In this document: piece after piece, positions 1 through 6,027 of the stretch
How the letters are laid out: each line of letters starts with the position of its first letter
How positions within the stretch are numbered: position 1 is the first letter of the stretch
Assembly (NCBI GenBank): GCA_945906015.1
Contig: CAMDQV010000114.1
Span: 1-6,728, forward strand
Direction of reading: 5' to 3'
DNA: 6,728 bases
DNA from: Pedobacter schmidteae
GTDB taxonomy: Bacteria; Bacteroidota; Bacteroidia; Sphingobacteriales; Sphingobacteriaceae
Translations under genes and position numbers: made by a program
The notes under the pieces: model-generated
What the model saw: only the letters and a program-made list of their open reading frames with translations
Database searches by the model: none
Told to the model about the DNA's origin: nothing

Positions 1-100
1 GCAAAACAGAAAACGTAAGGTTGCTGAATCATTGATCACAACTGAAGAAAGTTTCGTTAAATCATTAACTGTAAAAGATATTGAGGATATCCTGAACTGA
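1..100 (+). CDS. SNF2-family DEAD/DEAH helicase, C-terminal end only (5' partial)
   Basis: An open frame enters from the left edge (first full codon at base 2) and stops with TGA at 98-100. It gives 32 residues that include KRKVAESLI, TTEESFVKSLT and VKDIEDILN. This resembles the extreme C-terminus of bacterial SNF2-type helicases, which commonly end in a 'K..LA..LI...E.F.KSLT..D...L' helix pair after helicase domain 2. Such proteins are ATP-driven translocases on double-stranded DNA. The catalytic motifs would lie outside the window, so the family call rests on a short tail seen by eye. It is the only + strand gene and converges on the remains of a membrane protein gene that begin at the next base. 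No clear terminator follows the stop. Confidence 0.6.
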   Translation, partial: QNRKRKVAESLITTEESFVKSLTVKDIEDILN

Positions 101-364
101 TCATTTGGCCCCTATTTTAGGAAGAGTAGCCCTATAATTAAAGAAAATAGCAACTAATACACCTATTATTATGGCTATCAGATAATTGCCATCAGAAACC
201 CAAGCGGATTGGATTCAAAGAATCATATTAATGTACCACCACCCAACTGCTGTTACAAACCCGCCCAAAGATATCACGGTACACATTCTTATCAGAGGCA
301 GCCAGGGCTCCCGAAATTGCAAACATCAATTGCCGAATAGGTCAATATAATATGGTAACTACAT
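101..364 (-). pseudogene. Truncated, frameshifted TRIC/UPF0126 (YicG-like) membrane protein gene remnant
   Basis: Translating the - strand recovers collinear pieces of the UPF0126/TRIC cation-channel family in different frames. An ATG (364-362) is followed at once by TAG, then YYIDLFG (352-332). After a shift comes FAISGALAASDKNVYRDIFG (323-264). After another shift comes GFVTAVG, then NMIL, a TGA stop (217-215), and AWVSDGNYLIAIIIGVLVAIFF, ending at TGA 103-101. The family's GGGTL motif can be read in yet another frame at 243-229, so a compensating pair of indels lies there. Intact members have about 200 residues with internal repeats. Only the first 80-90 positions are represented here, and the rest is gone where the helicase stop codon begins. 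No continuous product could be made. The family is recognised from memory; the lesions are read directly from the sequence. Confidence 0.75.
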
Positions 365-396
365 TTTTTAAAAAATCTAGCTTAATTTAGTGATTT

Positions 397-1068
397 TCAT
401 TCATTATTTTTATCGGCATTCAAAAAGTTGAGATACTGCACCATGCTAATGAAACCCGCTCCCAAACTTTCAAGATGACTGGTATGAACCTGACAATCAA
501 TAAGTTTATAGGTCTTATTCTGACAAAGCCAGATTAGGGCAGCCTTCGAAGCATTACTAACTTTGCTAAACATACTCTCGCCACAGAAGACCGAATTTAT
601 ATGAATACCATACAAACCACCAACAAGCTGATCGTTTTGCCAAACCTCAACTGAGTGTGCAATACCTAATCTATATAAATTAATGTAGGCCTCCTGCATA
701 TCACTTGTTATCCAAGTACCATCCTGATCTAGACGACTGATAGTGGCACAAGCTTTAATTACATCTGGGAAAGCGGTGTCAAAGGTAATCCTGAATTTCT
801 CTGAATTTAATAGCTTATGCATTGATTTAGAGATTTTTAACTGATCAGGAATCAATACAAACCGTTTATGTGGAGCATACCATAAAATAGGGGTTTCTTC
901 AGAAAACCAAGGAAAAATGCCGCACTGATATGCCAAAACTAATCTTTCGGCAGACAGGTTGCCACCAATAGCCAGAAGCCCGTCCTGATCGGCAAGTTCA
1001 GGTTCAGGAAACCATAGTTCATCATCAGATAAACAAATAACATGGGTATTAAATTCTCTATTAATCAA
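397..1068 (-). CDS. aat: Leucyl/phenylalanyl-tRNA--protein transferase
   Basis: This cytoplasmic enzyme transfers Leu or Phe from aminoacyl-tRNA to the N-terminal Arg or Lys of proteins, marking them for ClpS/ClpAP under the N-end rule. The 223-residue length fits the family (about 230). Visible motifs are FPEPELADQDGLLAIGG (about 20-36), YQCGIFPWFS (47-56), LWYAPHKRFVL (62-72), GGLYGI (150-155), FCGESMFS (161-168) and LIDCQVHTSHLESLGA (189-204). E164 and Q193 match the Glu and Gln implicated in catalysis in the E. coli enzyme. The start is probably TTG at 1068-1066: the frame holds no ATG before the conserved block, and this TTG overlaps the upstream stop as TTGA, which suggests translational coupling. 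It is the last gene of the rbfA cluster. Confidence 0.93.
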   Translation of the reverse strand: MINREFNTHVICLSDDELWFPEPELADQDGLLAIGGNLSAERLVLAYQCGIFPWFSEETPILWYAPHKRFVLIPDQLKISKSMHKLLNSEKFRITFDTAFPDVIKACATISRLDQDGTWITSDMQEAYINLYRLGIAHSVEVWQNDQLVGGLYGIHINSVFCGESMFSKVSNASKAALIWLCQNKTYKLIDCQVHTSHLESLGAGFISMVQYLNFLNADKNNE

Positions 1069-1355
1069 TTCAATAACAGTAGCAAAATAGTTGGAGTTAA
1101 TAAAAGAATGGAATACAGGGCCAATGATCTCAGATTAAATTTGTCTTTGACAAATAAAACAATAGAAATAGCAGGTAAAAAAATGATTAATGCAAGCATA
1201 GGAAGCCAGAGTAGCTCAAAAAATGCCCCGGTAATTGCGAAATGATAAACATCAGCAGTATTTCCAATAATCCAAAAAAGTGTTACAAAAAAACTGATCA
1301 CAAATACCCTTTTATTAGTGAGTGAATTATGAAAGCTGCTTTGATTTTCTAGCAT
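1065..1355 (-). CDS. Small hypothetical membrane protein, three predicted helices
   Basis: The 96-residue protein is strongly hydrophobic. A short polar N-terminus (1-16) precedes hydrophobic segments at about 17-31, 46-69 and 77-95, with KDKFNLR as a basic loop before the third. The 'WIIGNTADVYHFAITGAFFELLWLP' region looks like a real, structured membrane segment rather than random low-complexity sequence. I do not recognise a named family and assign no function. ATG at 1355-1353 is the natural start, 27 bases after the TonB_C gene stop, with no Shine-Dalgarno in the AT-rich spacer. Its TGA (1067-1065) overlaps the TTG start of aat by 4 bases. That supports it being a translated member of the cluster rather than a spurious frame. 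An open + strand frame opposite it is judged a shadow. Confidence 0.75.
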   Translation of the reverse strand: MLENQSSFHNSLTNKRVFVISFFVTLFWIIGNTADVYHFAITGAFFELLWLPMLALIIFLPAISIVLFVKDKFNLRSLALYSILLLTPTILLLLLN

Positions 1356-1382
1356 TATTTAATATAAAGAAAACAGGTATAA

Positions 1383-2048
1383 TTATTTACAGTGTTGTTC
1401 AATGAAATTGACTGCTCTGTCACTACCTACTAATCTGACCATTTGGAAATCTTCGCAAGCGCCCTGTGAGTCGCCTTGTTTAAGCTTACGCTGAGCTTGT
1501 TTTATTAATCGCTCAATAAATTTATCATCATAGCCTAGCTGCATTTTTATGGCTTCAATACGCGCCTCATCAGCTGCATTATAATTGCCCGGCAATCTTT
1601 TATCATAGTAATTGAAAATAACCATACTCATTCCTTCTCTAGCATGGTAAGCACTGATCGCGGCATTAATTTCGTCTTTAGTACGCTGCTCACATTTATA
1701 ACCCTTAAGAGTAAAGTTTACTGGAAGCACCATGGATACTAATGTATCATGATTAGCCGGCATGATCCACCTACCGGAAGTAAGTCGCACTACACGTAAA
1801 GCTTCCTTATCAAGGTCTATCCCAAATCCCTTTTTTACCTCCGAGTAATATATCTTTCCCTGCTGGTTAATTTTAAAACTAACCTGGACTGTACCCTGCA
1901 AACAATTATCGCGGGAATATTCAGGATAGATTAGGTTATTGTAGATAAAGGTTGCTAAACTCTTCTGTCCACCTTTAAAAACAGGTGGTTCATCTGCAAA
2001 AAGAGATGTGATATTAAAAAATAAAATAACTATCAAGTTTATGACCAT
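1383..2048 (-). CDS. Secreted TonB C-terminal-domain protein with Cys-bounded tail
   Basis: This 221-residue protein begins with a hydrophobic segment (1-18, ending SLFA before DEPP) that looks like a signal peptide, although it lacks basic residues at its start. Residues 20-115 form a TonB_C domain of the Bacteroidota type: PPVFKGGQKSLATFI, then NLIYPEYSRDNCLQGTVQVSF, DKEALRVV, and a final LPVNFTL strand. Classical TonB has an N-terminal anchor and a Pro-rich linker; both are missing, so coupling to ExbBD is doubtful. The tail (186-221) reads GDSQGACEDFQMVRLVGSDRA and ends EQHC-K. It resembles the Sel1/TPR-like endings common on periplasmic proteins of this phylum. Cysteines lie at 49, 119, 198 and 220. 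A TAG two codons upstream fixes the ATG at 2048. A periplasmic role is inferred. Confidence 0.82.
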   Translation of the reverse strand: MVINLIVILFFNITSLFADEPPVFKGGQKSLATFIYNNLIYPEYSRDNCLQGTVQVSFKINQQGKIYYSEVKKGFGIDLDKEALRVVRLTSGRWIMPANHDTLVSMVLPVNFTLKGYKCEQRTKDEINAAISAYHAREGMSMVIFNYYDKRLPGNYNAADEARIEAIKMQLGYDDKFIERLIKQAQRKLKQGDSQGACEDFQMVRLVGSDRAVNFIEQHCK

Positions 2049-2079
2049 ACTCTAAATTTAGTAAATTAATGAAGAAAAC

Positions 2080-2775
2080 TTAGTTGAAAGTTTGATTTAG
2101 CAAAATGGCAGGATCCGGACAGTTACCAAGAAAATTGATCCTTTCAGAAAATTTACATACTCCAGGATAATCTCCATCATAGCCTTGCATGTCAAAAACA
2201 AGCTGAAAATGTAGATGCGGTGGCCAGTTCCCATTCTCTGAAAAAATTCCAAATTCGGCAATCTTTTCACCCTGCTTAACTGCTGCTCCCTTTTGTAGTC
2301 TTTCGATGCTGCTCAGGCTCAAATGACCATATAAAGAATGTAAAATCAAACCATCTAGATTATGTTTAAGTATCAATGTGGTACCATAATCGCCAAAATT
2401 GTCATTAAACCGGAAACTATGAATTTGACCTGAGAGTGGTGCATAAACAGGTGTTCCTGCATCAGCCCATATGTCAATACCCAAGTGCAAACGACGCGGT
2501 TCTTCTAAATTATCAAACAATTCACTTCTGGAATAAAGTGTACGATACTCATCATAACCACCAATACCGTAGCGGCAATTATTCTTCTTTAGCTTTTCTG
2601 ATATCCAGGATGAAAACAATGCATTGTCTGCTATTATTTGAAGATTTAGCTCCTGATTGGAAGAGCTGAAGTCAAATGGAAATAATTGATCAGTTTGTGA
2701 ATTGAAATCAACCAATGGTGAAACATATTCGGGATGATCCTTCAAATAAAGGTCAAGCTGAGTCAGTCTGCTCAT
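2080..2775 (-). CDS. M23-family (LytM-type) metallopeptidase, no signal peptide
   Basis: The second half of this 231-residue protein is a peptidase M23 domain (about 95-195). It shows HLGID (H97, D101), GTPVYAPLSG (108-116), LYGHLS (149-153, H151) and PPHLHFQL (185-192, H187 and H189). H97, D101 and H189 are the expected zinc ligands, and H151/H187 the expected catalytic pair, so the site looks complete. M23 enzymes usually cut peptidoglycan cross-bridges in the periplasm. Here the N-terminus (MSRLTQLDLYLKDHPEYVS) is polar, with no signal peptide or lipobox, so the location is unclear. Similar signal-less M23 domains are known fused to aminotransferases, and a non-murein substrate is possible. 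The ATG at 2775 overlaps the stop of the PAQR gene as ATGA. Confidence 0.88.
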   Translation of the reverse strand: MSRLTQLDLYLKDHPEYVSPLVDFNSQTDQLFPFDFSSSNQELNLQIIADNALFSSWISEKLKKNNCRYGIGGYDEYRTLYSRSELFDNLEEPRRLHLGIDIWADAGTPVYAPLSGQIHSFRFNDNFGDYGTTLILKHNLDGLILHSLYGHLSLSSIERLQKGAAVKQGEKIAEFGIFSENGNWPPHLHFQLVFDMQGYDGDYPGVCKFSERINFLGNCPDPAILLNQTFN

Positions 2776-3401
2776 GCAAACAAAAAGTAATAATTATAAA
2801 TATAATGCGACAAAGCACCGGCTACAACAAATACATGCCATATTTCATGACTATGAAAAGTGTTGCCCATGGGCTTATCCTTATAATAAAAGAAAGTGCC
2901 CCCAATATAAAAAATGCCCCCTAATACCATCCAAGCAATTGCTGAAACTGGTAATTTTTCGAACATCTCTTCTATTAACGGTATAATCAATGCTCCCATA
3001 GAAATGTATATAGCCAGCGAAAGTCCTTTATGCTTCAATCGATTGAATATTTTAAGTAGACAACCAGCAAAAGCAATGGTCCAGATCATGCCGAATAAAG
3101 TCCATCGAAGCCAACCATCAAAAACCAGTAATGCCGTAGGTGTGTATGAACCGGCTATCATCAGATAAATACAACAATGATCAAATTTTTGCCAGAAGCG
3201 GATCTCCCTTTCAGTAGTAGGATAGCTATGATAAGTTGAACTTATTCCAAAAAGGACAAACGTACAAATGCCATATACCCATGCAGCTGTATATTCAATC
3301 TGACTATCTGCCCGGCTAAGCAAAAGAAACATGCCAGGAATAGCCAGAATAGCAGGAACTAAATGAGTATAAAAGTTTAAGGGTTCTCTTATAGTCCTCA
3401 T
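2772..3401 (-). CDS. Hemolysin III / PAQR-family integral membrane protein
   Basis: This 209-residue protein carries the PAQR (HlyIII, PF03006) signature. The features are REPLNFYTHL near the start, SSTYHS (54-59, H58), QKFDHCCIYLMIAGSYTP (71-88, D74) and a C-terminal HSHEIWHVFVVAGALSH (183-199) with H185 and H189. The first Ser/His pair, the Asp and the C-terminal histidines are the residues that bind zinc in PAQR receptors. Seven hydrophobic segments are visible at about 14-30, 39-57, 75-93, 98-117, 127-146, 152-172 and 188-208. Bacterial members are named hemolysins but have been discussed as zinc-dependent hydrolases of amide lipids and in membrane homeostasis; the true function is uncertain. 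The gene begins 5 bases after rbfA and overlaps the M23 gene by 4 bases. Confidence 0.92.
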   Translation of the reverse strand: MRTIREPLNFYTHLVPAILAIPGMFLLLSRADSQIEYTAAWVYGICTFVLFGISSTYHSYPTTEREIRFWQKFDHCCIYLMIAGSYTPTALLVFDGWLRWTLFGMIWTIAFAGCLLKIFNRLKHKGLSLAIYISMGALIIPLIEEMFEKLPVSAIAWMVLGGIFYIGGTFFYYKDKPMGNTFHSHEIWHVFVVAGALSHYIYNYYFLFA

Positions 3402-3406
3402 GCTGA

Positions 3407-3790
3407 TTAATCTTCTATTTCTGAATCTTCGGGCTGACGAGGTTCTTTGCTGATTTTATCAAAAATCTTATCCATTCGCTCTACATATTCACTGGTATCG
3501 TCCAGAAAAAATTCAAGTTGTGGCACTATTCTTACCTGATCTTTGATACGATTACCTAATTTATATCTGATCTCATTTGCATGAGACTTAATGGTATTTA
3601 TAGCAAGCGAATTGTTGCTGCTATTAAAAAAACTCAAATAAACACGGGCTATGGCAAGATCAGGTGATACCCTTACCTTAGTAATGGTCACCATTATATT
3701 AGGCAGAAAATTCATTCCTTCTCTCTGAAATATTTCAGCTAGATCTTTTTGAATAACTCCTGCAAACTTTTGTTGACGTTTTGATTCCAT
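3407..3790 (-). CDS. rbfA: 30S ribosome-binding factor A
   Basis: RbfA is a small KH-fold protein that binds the immature 30S subunit, assists 5' processing of 16S rRNA, and matters most in the cold. The 127 residues show the family pattern: ESKRQQKFAGVIQKDLAEIF (2-21, first helix), MVTITKVRVSPDLAIARVYLS (33-53, the strand pair with the V.DL..A.V.. motif), IRYKLGNRIKDQVRIVPQLEF (74-94) and the helix DDTSEYVERMDKIF (97-110). A short acidic tail (PEDSEIED) follows, as is common in the phylum. The ATG at 3790 gives the usual N-terminus. It is the first gene of the six-gene cluster; the 144-base spacer upstream is the likely site of the cluster promoter. The next gene follows after 5 bases. Confidence 0.95.
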   Translation of the reverse strand: MESKRQQKFAGVIQKDLAEIFQREGMNFLPNIMVTITKVRVSPDLAIARVYLSFFNSSNNSLAINTIKSHANEIRYKLGNRIKDQVRIVPQLEFFLDDTSEYVERMDKIFDKISKEPRQPEDSEIED

Positions 3791-3819
3791 AAACTGGGGA
3801 AAATAAATGGCCTGATATA

Positions 3820-3827
3820 CAAATTAA
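3820..3827 (-). promoter_or_regulatory. Weak candidate -7 box for the rbfA cluster
   Basis: On the - strand TTAATTTG lies 29 bases before the rbfA ATG. It matches the Bacteroidota -7 consensus TAnnTTTG at all but the second position. No convincing TTG/TTTG element is seen about 20 bases further upstream. A promoter is expected in this spacer because hflX, upstream, appears to end its own unit, but this particular box is only a guess. Confidence 0.2.
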
Positions 3828-3934
3828 CTAAAATTAGATGTGAATGTATTAGTCGGGTTTTAAAGATGACCCTAATTCGATAAAAAGAAGTACCGTATCA
3901 GTCTTTAATACACTCTTTATTAACTTTAAATTTA

Positions 3935-5122
3935 TTAATAGAGTAATTTATCATATGGATACCGTTTTGTATGAATGGCCTTTACCTTTTCATACAAAAC
4001 AGATCTGAATTGCTCCACATTTTCTTTTTTAAGTGCCGATATAAAAATTGCAGGATTTCGATCCTTGCTCATCCAGCTATTTTTAAAATCAGCCAGGCTC
4101 ATTGGCGCTTGTTCCTCTTGCGGGTCATAATCAGCCGGTTTATAGGCATCAATTTTATTGAAAACGGTAATTACTTCTTTATCTATCGCACCCATTTCCT
4201 TAAGTGTCTCATTAACTGTATTAATCTGATCTTCAAAATTAGGGTGAGATATATCCACAACATGGATCAGGACATCTGCTTCACGCACTTCATCCAACGT
4301 AGATTTAAAACATTCAATCAGGTGATGTGGGAGTTTACGGATAAAACCAACCGTATCAGAAAGCAGTAAGGGTAAATTTTCAATTACAACTTTTCTAACT
4401 GTTGTATCAAGAGTAGCAAAAAGTTTATTTTCAGCAAAAACCTCAGATTTTGAGATCATATTCATAATGGTTGACTTCCCAACGTTAGTATAACCAACAA
4501 GGGATACTCTGATCAACTGACTCCTATTTTTACGCTGAGTTTCGTTTTGCTTATCAATTTCTCTCAGTCTTTCCTTTAGAACTGAAATTTTATTAAGGAT
4601 TAAGCGACGGTCAGTCTCGATCTGGCTTTCACCAGGTCCACGCATTCCAATTCCACCCTTTTGACGTTCAAGGTGAGTCCATAAACGTGTTAATCTAGGT
4701 AATAGATACTGAAGCTGTGCAAGTTCAACCTGTGTTTTTGCTTGTGATGTTTGTGCTCTTCTGGCAAAAATATCAAGAATCAGGTTGCTCCTGTCAAGAA
4801 TCTTTACCTGAAGTTCATTTTCAATATTTCTCAGTTGTGATGGAGAAAGCTCATCGTCAAAAATGACCATATCAATTTCTTCCGACTTTACATAGGCATT
4901 TATTTCTTCGAGCTTGCCAGTTCCAACAAATGTTGCTCTGTCGGGACGCTGCATCCTTTGTGTAAATGCCATTTGGGTATCACCACCAGCAGTCTCAACC
5001 AGAAATTTTAATTCATCCAGATATTCCCGGGTTTGTTCTTCAGATTCGCCGGGTTTAATTATCCCAACCAGAACGGCTCTTTCCGGTTTTACTGAGGTAT
5101 CATAAAATTTTAGTCTAGGCAT
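3935..5122 (-). CDS. hflX: Ribosome-associated GTPase HflX
   Basis: HflX binds the 50S subunit and, in E. coli, splits stalled or heat-damaged 70S ribosomes using GTP. With ATG at 5122 the protein has 395 residues starting MPRLKFYDTSVKPERAVLVG. An N-terminal HflX domain comes first, with GTGKLEEI and the conserved GGIGMRGPGESQIETDRRL block (156-174), then a coiled-coil segment. The GTPase domain follows, with GYTNVGKS (210-217, G1), TLDTT (237-241, G2), DTVGF (256-260, G3), NKID (322-325, G4) and ISAL (361-364, G5). The frame is open 24 codons further to an ATG at 5194. That extension lacks family character, and a -7-like box lies inside it, so the shorter start is preferred. It lies 98 bases after trpC. 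A strong hairpin sits within its last codons. Confidence 0.95.
   Translation of the reverse strand: MPRLKFYDTSVKPERAVLVGIIKPGESEEQTREYLDELKFLVETAGGDTQMAFTQRMQRPDRATFVGTGKLEEINAYVKSEEIDMVIFDDELSPSQLRNIENELQVKILDRSNLILDIFARRAQTSQAKTQVELAQLQYLLPRLTRLWTHLERQKGGIGMRGPGESQIETDRRLILNKISVLKERLREIDKQNETQRKNRSQLIRVSLVGYTNVGKSTIMNMISKSEVFAENKLFATLDTTVRKVVIENLPLLLSDTVGFIRKLPHHLIECFKSTLDEVREADVLIHVVDISHPNFEDQINTVNETLKEMGAIDKEVITVFNKIDAYKPADYDPQEEQAPMSLADFKNSWMSKDRNPAIFISALKKENVEQFRSVLYEKVKAIHTKRYPYDKLLY
3964..4000 (-). other. 12-bp-stem hairpin inside the 3' end of hflX
   Basis: Bases 3964-3975 and 3989-4000 are perfect inverse complements (arms GTTTTGTATGAA and TTCATACAAAAC), separated by a 13-base loop. 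The structure covers hflX codons for VLYEKVKAIHTK, ending 26 bases before the stop codon. It is not followed by a run of T on the coding strand, so it is not a standard intrinsic terminator. It could slow decay of the hflX mRNA, pause polymerase, or be chance favoured by the codon choice. Confidence 0.55.
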
Positions 5123-5140
5123 TTCAGTATTAACAAAGTA

Positions 5141-5148
5141 CAAAGATA
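5141..5148 (-). promoter_or_regulatory. Candidate -7 box (TATCTTTG) for hflX
   Basis: TATCTTTG on the - strand is an exact match to the Bacteroidota sigma-A -7 consensus TAnnTTTG. It ends 18 bases before the preferred hflX ATG, predicting a very short leader. A TTTG at 5167-5164 could be the -33 element, but the 15-base spacer is shorter than the usual 19-21, which weakens the call. The box lies inside the 24-codon upstream extension of the hflX frame and so supports the shorter start. Confidence 0.4.
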
Positions 5149-5220
5149 ATGGTTTGTAACGGTCAAATTGATTGTACCCTGCCAGAATATCCAAGAATAC
5201 GGTTGCTAAAAAACCAGAGC

Positions 5221-6027
5221 TTATAGTTGAGCTACAAACTCTTTCAATGCCTTCCCGGGAGCCACTTCTTTCATAAAATTCTCTCCAATCAGAAAGCCAT
5301 TAAACCCCGCTATTTTTAGATCAGCAATTTTTTTAGGATCACTTATTCCACTTTCTGAGATTTTAAGAAATTGAGAAGGAATATGATCAACCAAGTCAAA
5401 AGAATGCTGAATTGAAACAGAAAAATCACCTAAATTACGGTTATTCACCCCAACCGCATCTAGATCTTCACATAAACTGCGATTTAATTCATCAAGATTA
5501 TGAACTTCAAGCAATACATTCATACCCAATGATTTGGCCAACTTTGCAAGGTTTTTAATTTCTTTAGGATTTAAAATAGAAGCAATAAGTAGGATAATAT
5601 CTGCCCCCAGAGCCTTTGCTTCTATAACCTGGAATTCATCCAGCATAAAGTCTTTCCTTAATACAGGAATAGTATTGGCCTTTCTTGCAGCAATAAGATC
5701 TCTGTTATTGCCTCCAAAAAAACTCTCGTCAGTTAATACAGAAAGTGCAGATGCACCCGCTTCAGCATACCCATTTGTAACCTCTTGTACACTCAGTTTA
5801 TCATTTATGATACCCTTTGAAGGAGATTTACGTTTAAACTCTGCGATAATACCTGTAAGAGCTGGATTTAAAATGAAATCACGCAAAGAAAAGCACTCTC
5901 TTGTAAAAAATTCACTTTGTTCAAGTTTAAGCAGAGGTATTTCAAGCTTTGAAAGTTTTATTTCCTCTCTTTTCTTTTCAACTATCCTATCTAGGATAGT
6001 TTCCGGCCCACTTTGTGAAGATTTCAT
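5221..6027 (-). CDS. trpC: Indole-3-glycerol-phosphate synthase
   Basis: This cytoplasmic TIM-barrel enzyme closes the indole ring, converting CdRP to indole-3-glycerol phosphate with loss of CO2 and water; it is the step before tryptophan synthase. The 268 residues fit a monofunctional enzyme, with no TrpF domain fused. The motifs appear in order: ILDRIVEKKREEI (11-23), IIAEFKRKSPSKG (60-72), VLTDESFFGG (97-106), VLRKDFMLDEFQV (122-134), LLEVHNLDEL (172-181), VGVNNRNL (192-199), ISESGI (223-228) and GFLIGENFM (244-252). E63, K65, K125, E174, N195 and S226 match the catalytic and phosphate-site residues of the Sulfolobus enzyme in kind and spacing. It follows trpG by 34 bases. The next gene is hflX, not trpF, trpB or trpA. 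Confidence 0.96.
   Translation of the reverse strand: MKSSQSGPETILDRIVEKKREEIKLSKLEIPLLKLEQSEFFTRECFSLRDFILNPALTGIIAEFKRKSPSKGIINDKLSVQEVTNGYAEAGASALSVLTDESFFGGNNRDLIAARKANTIPVLRKDFMLDEFQVIEAKALGADIILLIASILNPKEIKNLAKLAKSLGMNVLLEVHNLDELNRSLCEDLDAVGVNNRNLGDFSVSIQHSFDLVDHIPSQFLKISESGISDPKKIADLKIAGFNGFLIGENFMKEVAPGKALKEFVAQL
5980..6001. repeat. Inverted repeat, 10-bp arms, inside the 5' end of trpC
   Basis: AACTATCCTA (5980-5989) and TAGGATAGTT (5992-6001) are perfect inverse complements around a 2-base centre. In trpC mRNA this would form a hairpin of about 9 bp with a tetraloop, starting 27 bases from the A of the start codon and covering codons 9-16 (including ILDRIV). As DNA it has the shape of a dimeric operator. 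The encoded residues are conserved in the family, so coding constraint plus chance is a fair alternative. Confidence 0.5.

Noticed and set aside
363..376. Perfect 14-base A/T palindrome downstream of aat
   Set aside because: It is simply T6A6 flanked by A and T, with no loop and no GC stem. It probably arises from base composition and overlaps the ATG of the TRIC remnant.
1139..1155. 7-bp inverted repeat with a 3-base loop in the small membrane protein gene
   Set aside because: Arms of this length are expected several times by chance in a window of this size.
1042..1245. 67-codon + strand frame opposite the small membrane protein and the aat start
   Set aside because: Overlaps two better-supported genes and has no recognisable character.
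2436..3168. Several overlapping + strand frames of 69-84 codons
   Set aside because: All lie opposite the M23 and PAQR genes, overlap one another, and look like no protein family.
3905..3923. TTAATA/TATTAA hairpin just after hflX, considered as a terminator
   Set aside because: The stem is six A-T pairs only and no T-run follows directly on the - strand. It is too weak to call in AT-rich DNA.
3971..4369. 132-codon open frame on the + strand
   Set aside because: It runs antisense to the HflX GTPase domain. The translation has no recognisable motif and hflX is certain.
5690..5711. 7-bp inverted repeat with an 8-base loop in trpC
   Set aside because: Within chance expectation for this length, and inside a well-conserved coding region.
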